A stretch of 64,000 bases of DNA, from assembly GCF_900095215.1 (NCBI RefSeq), contig NZ_LT606949.1, positions 1 to 64,000 of the forward strand, written 5' to 3'. A program made the translations under genes and the position numbers. Under the pieces are notes generated by a model. It saw nothing but the letters and a program-made list of their open reading frames with translations, was not told the origin of the DNA and did no database searches. Shown here piece by piece: positions 50,965-60,267 of the stretch. Numbering within the stretch: position 1 is the first letter of the stretch; each line of letters begins with the position of its first letter. The DNA comes from Polynucleobacter necessarius (lineage in GTDB: Bacteria; Pseudomonadota; Gammaproteobacteria; Burkholderiales; Burkholderiaceae).

Positions 50965-52424
50965 GTAGTCTCTGTGTCGACTACATGCCCGGCGAAAGTT
51001 GTCTTTAACCACTCGGTCACTCGATCAAAACGATAGCGTCTTTGACGTAGATTTCCCTCTAGATCGATTTCGGAGCCAGCAAAAGCTTTGCCAGCAGCCA
51101 AAAGGGCGCGACGTTGCTGAATGGTTTCAATCTGAATCAATCTAGGCAATATCTTTGGCAATTCCCAGCGAATATCCACTACTACGCAGTGCTCATGCTG
51201 AAGTTGACCAACTTCGCATAACAATAATTCGGCTTTGCTGAAATTAAATTGATTCGCAATGATCAGGCGATGACAGGGTAGCAGCCAGTCTTCATCTAGT
51301 GTGTGCTCGGCATGATGATTTAATGCCTTCTCGGCAAACTGCGCCAGCTCAAACCATTCATTCTTTTTAGGATCAGGACAGCTTTCTAAAATTTTGCCGA
51401 GCAATTCTTTTGCTTCAGATATGCCTTGCTGATGTGCCTGCCAAACCCAGTAAGACGCTTGTAATCCACGCACTTTTTCTTCAGACTTTGCACGCTTACG
51501 CCAAAGATTGGCGCCCTTGCGCAATTGCGCTTCTGGGTGACCTAGGTCCGCGGCACGATCAAAGCAGCGATCACTTTCCGCAGCGTTATATCCAGAAAAT
51601 TGTGGTCGTCGATAAATGTCACCGAGTGCATACCAGGCATCTCGATCGCCGTCTTTTGCGGCAAGCTCTAACCAATGTGCTGCTTTTTTAAGAGAAGCGT
51701 TGGATTTTGTTTCGATTGCCTCAGCTCTGCCGTCTAGTTGCGCGAGCCGCAAACCTAAAGTCAGTTTCGCAACAGTTAATCCCAGCTCCGCAGCCTGAGT
51801 CAGTGCATCTTCATTTTGTTCATCAAGCCAAACTTGCCACAAAGAAGCAAGGGCTTCATTTTTTGGCTGGAGCTTAATCAGTAATTCTTTTGCATTAGAT
51901 ACAAAAGCAGAATTACTTTCGGCCAGATCGTTTAAATATTTCTTTGCGATTTTCTGAAGACTGCCGAGATCTAATCCAGAAACCTTTTCTACTGACGTAA
52001 CCCCATTAGCCTTTGTAAGCCAATCCGACAGTTTGGATTGAGTGTCTTGATATTGTGGATTGATGAGCAAGTTAACCAGTTGCCATTTGGCTGCAGATGA
52101 ATGCTCCAAATCCGCATTGGATTCAGCAAGCCGCCAAAAAGAGTCCCAACCAAACCCAAATGCGGGGGAATTAACGGTTTCGACCAGGGGAATGCCGGCT
52201 ACTTGAGTCAACACTTTAAAAATCTCAGGGCTACTTGAGCTTTGGTCTTCAAGTAATTGATTTGTAATGGAAAAATAGGATTTTTCTAACCAAATCAAGG
52301 CATTAGCAGGTTGAATAGGGGTTTTAAATGCGCCAGTTAGGTAGGCTTGAGCCAGATTTTGTTGCGCATACACATCACCTAATCGGGCTGCACTGAGGAT
52401 TTTTAAGAATTCGCGGCTTGCCAT
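50961..52424 (-). CDS. Sel1-like repeat protein
   Basis: A 487-residue soluble protein built of Sel1/TPR-like repeats (VYAQQNLAQAYLTGAF; AWYALGDIYRRPQFSGYN; GHPEAQLRKGANLWRKRA). The C-terminal 120 residues lack repeats. The ATG at 52424 (MASREFLKIL) is preferred; the frame runs 96 bases further upstream, but that part is unlike the family. Sel1 proteins act as scaffolds; no specific role is known here. Intact. Confidence 0.75.
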   Translation of the reverse strand: MASREFLKILSAARLGDVYAQQNLAQAYLTGAFKTPIQPANALIWLEKSYFSITNQLLEDQSSSSPEIFKVLTQVAGIPLVETVNSPAFGFGWDSFWRLAESNADLEHSSAAKWQLVNLLINPQYQDTQSKLSDWLTKANGVTSVEKVSGLDLGSLQKIAKKYLNDLAESNSAFVSNAKELLIKLQPKNEALASLWQVWLDEQNEDALTQAAELGLTVAKLTLGLRLAQLDGRAEAIETKSNASLKKAAHWLELAAKDGDRDAWYALGDIYRRPQFSGYNAAESDRCFDRAADLGHPEAQLRKGANLWRKRAKSEEKVRGLQASYWVWQAHQQGISEAKELLGKILESCPDPKKNEWFELAQFAEKALNHHAEHTLDEDWLLPCHRLIIANQFNFSKAELLLCEVGQLQHEHCVVVDIRWELPKILPRLIQIETIQQRRALLAAGKAFAGSEIDLEGNLRQRRYRFDRVTEWLKTTFAGHVVDTETT

Positions 52425-52513
52425 ATGACAATTTTGACATCTGAGGCCGATAAAAGACACAAAACAGGGGTCTTGTTGTCGAGATACAACGAAGAAAACC
52501 AAAAAACTGCCTT

Positions 52514-52563
52514 TTGACAAGCAAAAAGAGCTCCTAAATACCTTGATCCCCAGTCTAGTGGGG
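52514..52563 (+). promoter_or_regulatory. Possible porin promoter and leader hairpin
   Basis: TTGACA at 52514-52519 is a consensus -35; TAAATA at 52535-52540 is a candidate -10 but the spacing is 15, short of ideal. CCCCA (52548-52552) and TGGGG (52559-52563) form a 5-bp hairpin downstream. The porin start is at 52633, so the leader would be about 80 bases, with TTTGGAG as binding site. Confidence 0.4.
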
Positions 52564-52632
52564 CAAAAGAAGCAAAATTCATAAGTCCCAGTTTTATTTG
52601 GGCATTACTTTTAATTTTTGGAGATTTAAAGA

Positions 52633-53889
52633 ATGAAAAAATCGCTATTAGCAGTTGCAGCTATCGGTGCATTTGCATCTGCTGCTCAAGCTCAGTCCAG
52701 CGTAACCGTTTACGGTATCTTGGACGTTGGTTACATTGGTGCTAATTCACGTGTTAGCTCAAGTGCTATTACAAACAACGGTGGTCAGAAAAAAACTACA
52801 ATGAACCAATTCGGTCAATCTGCTGAATCAACGTCACGTTTAGGCTTCAAGGGTACTGAAGATTTGGGCGGCGGCACTTCAGCTTTCTTTACGGCTGAAT
52901 TTGAACTCTATCCACAAGAGCAAGACTTGTCTGGTAACACACGTGGTGGTTTGCGTAATCGCCAAACTTTTGTTGGCTTGAATAAGAATGGTATCGGTCA
53001 AGCAGCTTTCGGTACACAGTACACACCAGTATTTAATGCTGGTACAGCAACTAACCCTAACGGTCAAAACAATATGATCGGTGACTTGGTGTACGCTGGT
53101 GCGCCTGCTGTTTCCACGGCCGGTTACGATAATGGTGGCAGCGTTTCTGCTTCCCAAACTAACCGTACTGCAAACACATTAACAGCAAAGACGGCAACAT
53201 TTGGCGGTTTCTCAGCAAGTGCAATGTGGGCGTTGGCTAACCAAAACCAATCTTCAGTTGTTGCAGCTTCAGGTGCTAGCGCTGGACAGATCACTTCTGG
53301 TGGCAATACAAATGCTTCTGGTTGGGGCCTCGGTGCAGACTTTACTTACAATAAGTTCTATGTAACTGCTGCTTACCAAGCATTGAATCAGTTAACTTCA
53401 GCATCTAACTACACAGTTGGTGCTGGTGCTCCTAATTTAACAATTTGGACTAGCGCACAACCTAGCTCTGGTTTGGCAGCTACTGACAATGCATTGAACA
53501 TTCAAGATAATCAATTCTTGGCAGGTACAACTTATGACTTCGGTATCTTGAAGGCATACGCCCAGTACATTAGCCGCAAAGCTACTTCAACAGCAAGCAC
53601 TAACTACTACATGAAGCGTTCTGCTGAGCAGATTGGTGTACGTAGTTACATCACTCCAACAATCGAAGCTTGGGCTTCTGGTAGCTTGGGTCGCTACACA
53701 GCTTACGGCGTTGGCTCACCTACAGTGAACATGAATGCATGGCAGTTGGGTTCTAACTACTACCTCAGCAAGCGTACTAACTTGTATGCGATCTATGGTC
53801 AGCAGATCAATGCATCAGGTGCAGCTGGTACAACTACTGGTAGCTCAAGTGCATCTAACTATGCAGTTGGTGTACGTCACACTTTCTAA
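52633..53889 (+). CDS. Gram-negative outer-membrane porin
   Basis: A 418-residue general porin of the Burkholderiales type. The signal peptide is MKKSLLAVAAIGAFASAAQA, followed by QSSVTVYGILDVGYIG, the first beta strand, and the C-terminal aromatic residue in YAVGVRHTF. The sequence is rich in Ser, Thr and Asn and low in charge, as in 16-stranded porins. It carries no lesion and probably provides small-solute entry. Confidence 0.95.
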   Translation: MKKSLLAVAAIGAFASAAQAQSSVTVYGILDVGYIGANSRVSSSAITNNGGQKKTTMNQFGQSAESTSRLGFKGTEDLGGGTSAFFTAEFELYPQEQDLSGNTRGGLRNRQTFVGLNKNGIGQAAFGTQYTPVFNAGTATNPNGQNNMIGDLVYAGAPAVSTAGYDNGGSVSASQTNRTANTLTAKTATFGGFSASAMWALANQNQSSVVAASGASAGQITSGGNTNASGWGLGADFTYNKFYVTAAYQALNQLTSASNYTVGAGAPNLTIWTSAQPSSGLAATDNALNIQDNQFLAGTTYDFGILKAYAQYISRKATSTASTNYYMKRSAEQIGVRSYITPTIEAWASGSLGRYTAYGVGSPTVNMNAWQLGSNYYLSKRTNLYAIYGQQINASGAAGTTTGSSSASNYAVGVRHTF

Positions 53890-53935
53890 TTTAATGCTAG
53901 CCTGAGCTAGCTCTGAATTAGTTTGGTATTCAATT

Positions 53936-53965
53936 AACCCACTGTGGAAACACGGTGGGTTTTTT
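53936..53965 (+). terminator. Rho-independent terminator after the porin
   Basis: ACCCACTGTG (53937-53946) pairs with CACGGTGGGT (53951-53960), one G-T pair, loop GAAA, then a T-run to 53965. A second hairpin (GCTAGC 53896-53901 and 53906-53911) comes just after the porin stop. Strong terminator. Confidence 0.92.
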
Positions 53966-54036
53966 CATTTTGACCTGGGTTAACCTTAGAATATTTCATG
54001 AGATCTCCGTATGAATATAAAACTTTGGATGAGCGT

Positions 54037-54948
54037 ATGAATCTCTATTTGAAACGTTGGGTTTTGGCCATAACCACTGCTTCTGTTGCTCTTGGGGCGC
54101 ATGCGGCCTCAACGCTTGCCATTGAGAAGATAAAAACTTCTGTCCCAGTCACTATGGGTGTGCGTGAATCTTCCATTCCGATGTCCTATACCACTGGCGA
54201 TAGTCGTTTTGATGCATATCATATTGAAATTTGCCGCATGATTTTTGCTGCTATTAAGGATCGTTGAACGCTGGGAACCCTGCGAATTAATTACCAACCT
54301 GTGACTTCGCAGAATCGGGTTCCTTTAGTGCAAAACGGTACCGCGGATATCGAGTGCGGCACAACTACTAATAATCTGGCTCGTTCAAAGGATGTTTCCT
54401 TTGCGAATACGCTCTATGTTGAAGAGGCGCGTATTGCCGTGAAAGCAAATTTAGGAATGAATTCGATTTCTCAGCTGGCTGGGAAAAAAGTAGCAACTAC
54501 AACAGGCACAACATCGGTTCAGTTATTGCGTCAACATGAAAGAGCCAATGGGGTTAATTGTGATGAGGTTTTTGGCAAGGATCATGTTGATAGCTTCTTG
54601 TTATTGGAGTCTGGCCGCGCAGATGCATTCGTAATGGATGGCTCTATTTTGGCTGGCAATATTGCGAATTCAAAAAATCCAAAAGATTACAAGATTGTTG
54701 GTGAAGTATTGAGTACGGAGCCTATCGCAATTATGGTTCGCAAGGATGATCCTGAGTTCAAGGCCGCAGTGAATGAAGCAATTGATAAGATTGTGAAGCA
54801 TGGAAATATGCCTAAGCTTTGGAATAAGTTGTTCTTATCGCCCATTCCACCGAAAAATATTGTGGTTGGTCTCGAGTTATCGCTTGCAACTAAAAATGCG
54901 TGGGCCAATCTCAACGATAAACCCGCCGAAGAGTATCAAAAGAAATAA
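54037..54948 (+). pseudogene. gltI: Glutamate/aspartate-binding protein GltI, broken
   Basis: GltI is the periplasmic receptor of the glutamate/aspartate ABC transporter. A start at 54037 gives a signal peptide (WVLAITTASVALGAHAAS) and the SBP_bac_3 fold (VTMGVRESSIPMSY). An in-frame TGA at 54265-54267 stands after FAAIKDR; the same frame then continues as INYQPVTSQNR to 54948. Intact length would be 303 residues. The gene is in frame throughout except for the stop codon. Confidence 0.9.
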
Positions 54949-55749
54949 TGGCGCTAGATTTAGGGGTTTTTTGTAAAAGCACCTTAGATGGTGAGTTAGT
55001 AGAACACTGCTTTTCATCGATTTTCGGTCTTAGTCAGAATGTTGATCCTAGTTATCTAGATTGGTTGATAAAGGCTTGGGGCTGGACCTTGGCGGTTGCT
55101 GGCTTAAGTTTGATCATCGCCCTGGTCTTGGGTGCAGTCTTCGGCACTTTGCGCACCCTGCCTGATACAAGTAATGCGAATAAATGGCTTATACGTTTTT
55201 CTACGGCTTGGGTTGAATTATTTAGACATATCCCCCGTTCTAGCTCAAGTATTTCTTTGGTAGCACGTTGTTCCCGCATTTTTTCTACCTCTAAAGGCTC
55301 TGCCATCATATTGGTTGGTCAGCATTGCTTTAGGATTTTTTACCTCCGCCCGAATTGCGGAGCAGGTTAGGGCTGGTATTGAGTCATTGCCTGGTGGGCA
55401 GCGCATGGCTGCCACGGCATTGGGTTTGACCGCCTCACAAAGTTACCGCTATGTAATTCTGCCTGAGGCCTTGCGAATTGTTATTCCGCCGCTTACCTCA
55501 GAGAGCATGAATTTGATGAAACATTCTTCTGTCGCATTCGCAGTCTCGGTGCCGGAGTTAACCTTGTTTGCAATGCAGACTCAAGAAGAAACATCGCATG
55601 GAGTTGAAATTTACTTGGCAGTGACGTTGTTGCACGCTTCATCGGCATTTGCGGTGAATCGTTTCATGGCGCTAATTGAGAAAAAATCGCGCATCCCAGG
55701 ATTTATCGCCAAATCTAATGATGCAGGGGGTATCACACTAAATGTTTGA
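54948..55749 (+). pseudogene. gltJ: Glutamate/aspartate permease GltJ, broken
   Basis: GltJ is one of two membrane permeases (HisMQ family). The start overlaps the gltI stop by one base. Two lesions: a C5 run (55232-55236) where four C are expected shifts the frame after WVELFRHIP, and a TAG at 55261-55263 (probably from TAC, as in WYHVVP) follows in the restored frame. The remainder (SARIAEQVRAGIESLPGGQ, the EAA loop) is readable to 55749. Length would be about 266 residues. Confidence 0.88.
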
Positions 55750-56409
55750 GCTCGATCTAAATTTTTATAACTGGGAACTCTTCACAAATTACATTTTGAA
55801 GGGCTGGCTCTTTAGTATTCAGTTAACAGTGATTGCAACTATTGGTGGAATTGTGGTCGGCACTATTCTGGCATTAATGCGCCTATCCGGTAAGCCTGCT
55901 CTTGCTTATCCCGCTACGTTTTATGTAAATACCATGCGCTCGATTCCTCTGGTGATGGTGATTCTCTGGTTCTTTTTATTAATTCCCATGCTGATTGGGC
56001 GTCCCATTGGAGCGGATCTCTCCGCAACCATTACCTTCATCGCTTTTGAGGCCGCATTTTTTCTGAAATGGTCCGTGCCGGTATTCAGTCGGTTCCAAGT
56101 GGGCAGGGCTATGCCGCTGAGGCGTTGGGTATGACCTATGGTCAAAATATGCGCTTTATTGTTCTGCCGCAGGCTTTCAACAATATGATTCGAGTGTTTA
56201 TGACACAGACAATCATCTTGTTTCAAGACACTTCATTGGTTTATGCAATCGGAGCATATGATTTGCTTAAAGGCTTTGAGATCGCGGGTAAAAATTATGG
56301 TCGCCCGATCGAGACTTATATTCTGGCCGCTTTTACCTATTTCATTATCTGTTTCTCGCTTTCAAAAATGGTTCGCAAGATTCATGCCAAAGTCGCCATT
56401 ATTCGCTAA
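55742..56409 (+). pseudogene. gltK: Glutamate/aspartate permease GltK, broken
   Basis: GltK is the second permease. It overlaps gltJ by eight bases. The frame is lost at T6 (56057-56062), where a seventh T would read AAFFSEMVRAGIQSVPSG across the EAA region. The rest continues intact to 56409 (YAAEALGMTYGQNMRF). Only one lesion is seen, so it may be the most recently broken of the four. Confidence 0.9.
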
Positions 56410-56433
56410 CTAATTCTGAGTGATTCAAACAAC

Positions 56434-57171
56434 ATGATTGAACTTCGCAATGTCTCTAAGTGGTTTGGATCATTTCAGGTCTTAAATCACTGCACTGCAT
56501 CGATGCAGAAAGGTGAAGTTGTGGTTATCTGCTGGCCTTCTGGATCGGGTAAGTCGACATTGATTAAAACCATTAATGCTTTAGAGTCTTTCCAGGAAGG
56601 TGAAATTATTGTGGATGGCGTGCAATTGCATGAATGACCCTAAAATAAACTTGCCGCAATTGCACGCTAGGGTGGGAATGGTATTTCAGCACTTTGAACT
56701 ATTCCCACATTTGAGTGTTGCTGAGAACTTAACTCTGGCGCAAATGAAGGTCCTTGGGCGGAGTAGTGAAGAGGCAAAGAGTCACGGCCTGCAATATCTG
56801 GAGCGTGTAGGTTTATTGGCGCAGAAGGACAAGTTTCCTGGTCAGCTATCTGGGGTGCAGCAGCAACGCGTTGCGATTGTGATGGCGCTGAGTATGGATC
56901 CTATCGTTATGTTATTCGATGAGCCCACATCGGCCTTAGATCCTGGGATGGTTGGTGAGGTTTTGGATGTGATGGTCAAGCTGGCGAATGAAGGTATCAC
57001 TATGTGTTGCGTCACCCATGAAATGGGCTTTGCTAGAAAAGTCAGTGATCGAGTGATCTTTATGGATCAAGGCCGCATCGTAGAAGATTGCAGTAAAGAT
57101 GAGTTTTTTATAGCCGTGAAGCGCATTCATCCAGGGCTAAGGAGTTCTTGTCAAAAATAATGCTGCCATAG
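56434..57171 (+). pseudogene. gltL: Glutamate/aspartate ABC ATPase GltL, broken
   Basis: GltL is the ATPase of the system. Lesions: a 4-bp tandem duplication (ATGAATGA, 56630-56637) shifts the frame after DGVQLH, and a single-base deletion near 57131-57136 shifts the end, where [10 protein letters not shown] should follow. Functional residues have also drifted: the Walker A region reads ICWPSGSGKST (usually a glycine where W stands) and the signature reads LSGVQQQ (usually LSGGQQQ). It is clearly non-functional. Confidence 0.9.
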
Positions 57172-57217
57172 ATATTCGAAGCCTTTAACTTTTTATATCA
57201 AGCAAATGAATGTCTGG

Positions 57218-59029
57218 CTAATTAATTGCAATATAGTCTGGCAATAAATCGTTTTGATATCTTTGATACATCTGTTCGCAAGCTAATTCACGATGTGTAG
57301 TAAATAATGGGGTATCAAATAAGGGCGCATTCAAAAGCTTGCGTATTAGCTTTTGTTTGATCTCTGCTAATTTATCTGGGTGATGCGCAAGTTCAATCGC
57401 AAGTGCTTCATAACTTTCTTGATTGGGCGAAATTAGCTCGGGAAGATTAACCGCAGTCAAAAGACTTGAGCCCACTCTGCTAGCAAAAGATTTGCCCGGT
57501 AATGTAAGAGTAGGTACGCCAGCTTTTAATGTATCTACCGCAGTGGTGTGAGCGTTAAATGGTAGCGTATCTAAAAATAAATCTGCCAGGCCATATCTCT
57601 TTAAATGTTCTCCTCCCATAGAGTTTAAGTATTTAGTAAAAATGATACGTTCAGATGGAATTCCAAGCATTGAAAACTCTTTAAGAAAGTTTTTCTTAAA
57701 TGAGCCATTATTTTCGGAGATCCACAAAATACTTTCGGGGGTTTTGAGTAAAATTTTTTCCTAGCTTTGTAGGGTCTGTGGGTTAAATTTATAGCTATTA
57801 TTGAAGCAGCAAAAAATAAATTTATTATCTGGCAAACCAAAATCGTTTTTAGTTAATTGTTTGGTTGACGGTAGTCTTATTGAGTTATCCACCATATAAC
57901 TGTTTGGCAAGCACACCACTTTTTCTGTATAAAATTTTTGGGAGTGGGTTGGGATTAGTATTTTGTCGCCAATAATATAGTCAATATAGTTGGCTCCCGA
58001 CGTCCCAGGGTAGCCAAGGTAATTCACTTGGATTGGGGTAGCCCTATATGAAAAAATGCCCATTCTTGAGTTTTGAGTATGGCCGCCTAAATTGATCGCA
58101 ATGTCAATTTTGAGATCTCTTGAGAGTTGTGCGATTTCTAAGTCAAGTTTATTTTCAACATTTAAGAAATGATCAAATGCATTGAGAAGTCTTTGGCGCA
58201 ACGGATCATTTTGATTAGCGGGCTGCAGTGAGAAAGCATACGTTTCAAAGCGGTTACGATTATGAAGTTCAAAAAGCTCTGCCATTAGCAATGGGTGGCT
58301 TTTAAAATCGGGTGAGAAATACCCAATACGAATTTTTGAATGCGAATTTCTTGATATTGGGGGAAGTGTATTTTTGCTGGGAAATTTATTATTAACCACA
58401 GTCTCTGCAGCCATCAAGTGCAGGCTAGGGTCATCAAGGAGAGAGGGCAGTGGAAATGGCTCGCTCACGTCTTGACCTAATGCTACTTTGCTGGTGATTG
58501 TCTCTAAGTCATAGGAAAAACGATCCCATTGCGCAATTACCATTTTGAAGTGTAATAGGTTTCCTAAAAATGGTGTCTCTTTAGGATTTAATTTAATTGC
58601 TTGCTCATAAGAAGCGATGACCTCTTCATGCCGTTTAAGTTCGTTTAGGGCATTGCCTTTATTGGACCAAGCCTCTGGATAGTTCGGATTAAACTTGATG
58701 GCTTCAATAAAATGTTGACAAGCAGATTCAAAGTTCTTGAGTTTTACTTGAATTAGCCCCAAGTTTAAATAGGCTTCAGCGCAATTCATATCGATTTTGA
58801 TAGCGGTCGATAAATTAGCTATGGCATCGCTAAATTTATTTAATGCGATTTGTGCTGCTGATAGGTTGAGCAGGGTTGATATCCTATCAGGAATCAATTT
58901 CAAGGATTCCTGAAATTTTATTTCAGCCTCTAACTATTGTTTCTGTTGAAGTAAATCGATTCCATCCAAAAATAATGCTTTTGCAGTTTCAAAATTTTTC
59001 AAGATAGTTTTGGTAGAAATAATTAACAA
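57218..59029 (-). pseudogene. TPR glycosyltransferase (GT41 type), broken
   Basis: A tetratricopeptide region (AEAYLNLGLIQVKLKNFESA, YPEAWSNKGNALNELKRHEE) is followed by the SPINDLY/OGT-type catalytic region (RIGYFSPDFKSHPLLMAELF; QVNYLGYPGTSG; TLPFNAHTTAVDTLKAGVP). Two in-frame TAG codons: 58936-58934, after LLQQKQ, and 57763-57761, probably from TGG (W) after NPQTLQS. Everything else is in one frame. The TTG at 59029 is only a possible start. GT41 proteins add sugars to proteins; the target here is unknown. Confidence 0.82.
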
Positions 59030-59070
59030 AATTTAAAGATGTAACTGGACGTCTTTTAAAGACACCATTT

Positions 59071-60255
59071 TCAGGATAATTTTTTTGGCTTAGGTCTCTT
59101 GCCAGTTTGAACGGTCCATTCCACTTCTTTGTCCTTACGAAGGATTTTTAACTTAGCTTCGTTGCCAGGTGCGATCTGTGCAATTTGATTAAGAAGCTGT
59201 CTGACGTCCTTTGTTGGGTTGCCATTGACGGCAATCAGAACATCACCTGGCTTGATTCCACCCCGTGATGCTGGACCTCCTTCAAGCACCCCTGCAAGTA
59301 ATACTCCCTGGGTGTTGGCGGGCAATCCCAGAGACTCCGAAAGCTCTTTAGAAAGGTTTTGCGGCTCAACTCCAATCCATCCTCGGGTGACGCTGCCATT
59401 CGACAGAATTGACTCCATGACCTGTTTGGCAAGGTTGATTGGGATGGCGAATCCAATGCCCATAGAGCCGCCATTATTGGAGTAAATGGCGGTATTGATG
59501 CCAATCAGATTGCCGCGAGTATCAATTAAGGCGCCACCGGAGTTTCCGGGGTTGATTGCCGCATCTGTTTGAATGAAATTTTCAAAAGTGTTAATGCCGA
59601 CGTGATCTCTACCCAATGCGGAAACAACCCCTGAAGTAACGGTTGTGCCGACCCCAAAAGGATTGCCGATCGCGAGAACCACATCCCCAACGTGCACCGA
59701 TTCAACTTTTCCTAGTGTGATTGGAGTGGGTAGCTGTTTGGCATCAATCTTCAATACAGCGATATCAGTTTCAGGATCGCTACCAATGACCTGTGCTTTT
59801 ACCTTGCGGCCATCTGATAGAGTAACGTCAATATCATCTGCATCGCTAATGACATGATGGTTGGTCAAAATATAGCCTTCTGGACTTACCAAAACTCCAG
59901 ACCCTAAGCTAGAGCTAGGCTCTTCCTCTGGTGGTTGATCTCCAAAGAAGAACTTAAACAAAGGATCTGCGGAATTGGGGTTGGCGCCCTTACGAGCTCT
60001 AGGCTTATTAGAGGCTTTACTGGTAAAAATATTGACAACGGCCGGCATCGAACGTTTTACAGCTTCGTGATAAGAGCCTGGGCTTAGTTGGCCGTCATAA
60101 CCACTTTCTTTTAATGAGACAGTCTCTACAAAAGAACCAATTCTAGACTCCGAAAGCCACTCTGGTTTTAGAGTTGCCACAATAAATAGGGCTGCCAGCA
60201 TGATGGTGACAGTTTGCGCAAATAGGAGCCAATATTTATTGAGTGAGGAGTTCAT
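59071..60255 (-). CDS. HtrA/Deg-type periplasmic serine protease
   Basis: The 394-residue protease has an N-terminal membrane anchor (WLLFAQTVTIMLAALFIVA), a trypsin-like domain with His in ILTNHHVISD, Asp in DPETDIAVL and Ser in INPGNSGGAL, and one PDZ domain (GVLLAGVLEGGPASRGGIK). It resembles DegS/AlgW more than two-PDZ DegP. It is intact, between two broken GT41 genes and 12 bp downstream of one of them. Such proteases cope with misfolded envelope proteins or cut an anti-sigma factor; which applies here is not shown. Confidence 0.93.
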   Translation of the reverse strand: MNSSLNKYWLLFAQTVTIMLAALFIVATLKPEWLSESRIGSFVETVSLKESGYDGQLSPGSYHEAVKRSMPAVVNIFTSKASNKPRARKGANPNSADPLFKFFFGDQPPEEEPSSSLGSGVLVSPEGYILTNHHVISDADDIDVTLSDGRKVKAQVIGSDPETDIAVLKIDAKQLPTPITLGKVESVHVGDVVLAIGNPFGVGTTVTSGVVSALGRDHVGINTFENFIQTDAAINPGNSGGALIDTRGNLIGINTAIYSNNGGSMGIGFAIPINLAKQVMESILSNGSVTRGWIGVEPQNLSKELSESLGLPANTQGVLLAGVLEGGPASRGGIKPGDVLIAVNGNPTKDVRQLLNQIAQIAPGNEAKLKILRKDKEVEWTVQTGKRPKPKKLS

Positions 60256-60267
60256 TAGAGGCGCACT

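Noticed and set aside
53896..53911. Two GCTAGC copies after the porin as a site-specific recombination site
   Set aside because: Two palindromic hexamers four bases apart next to a terminator are more simply a small hairpin.
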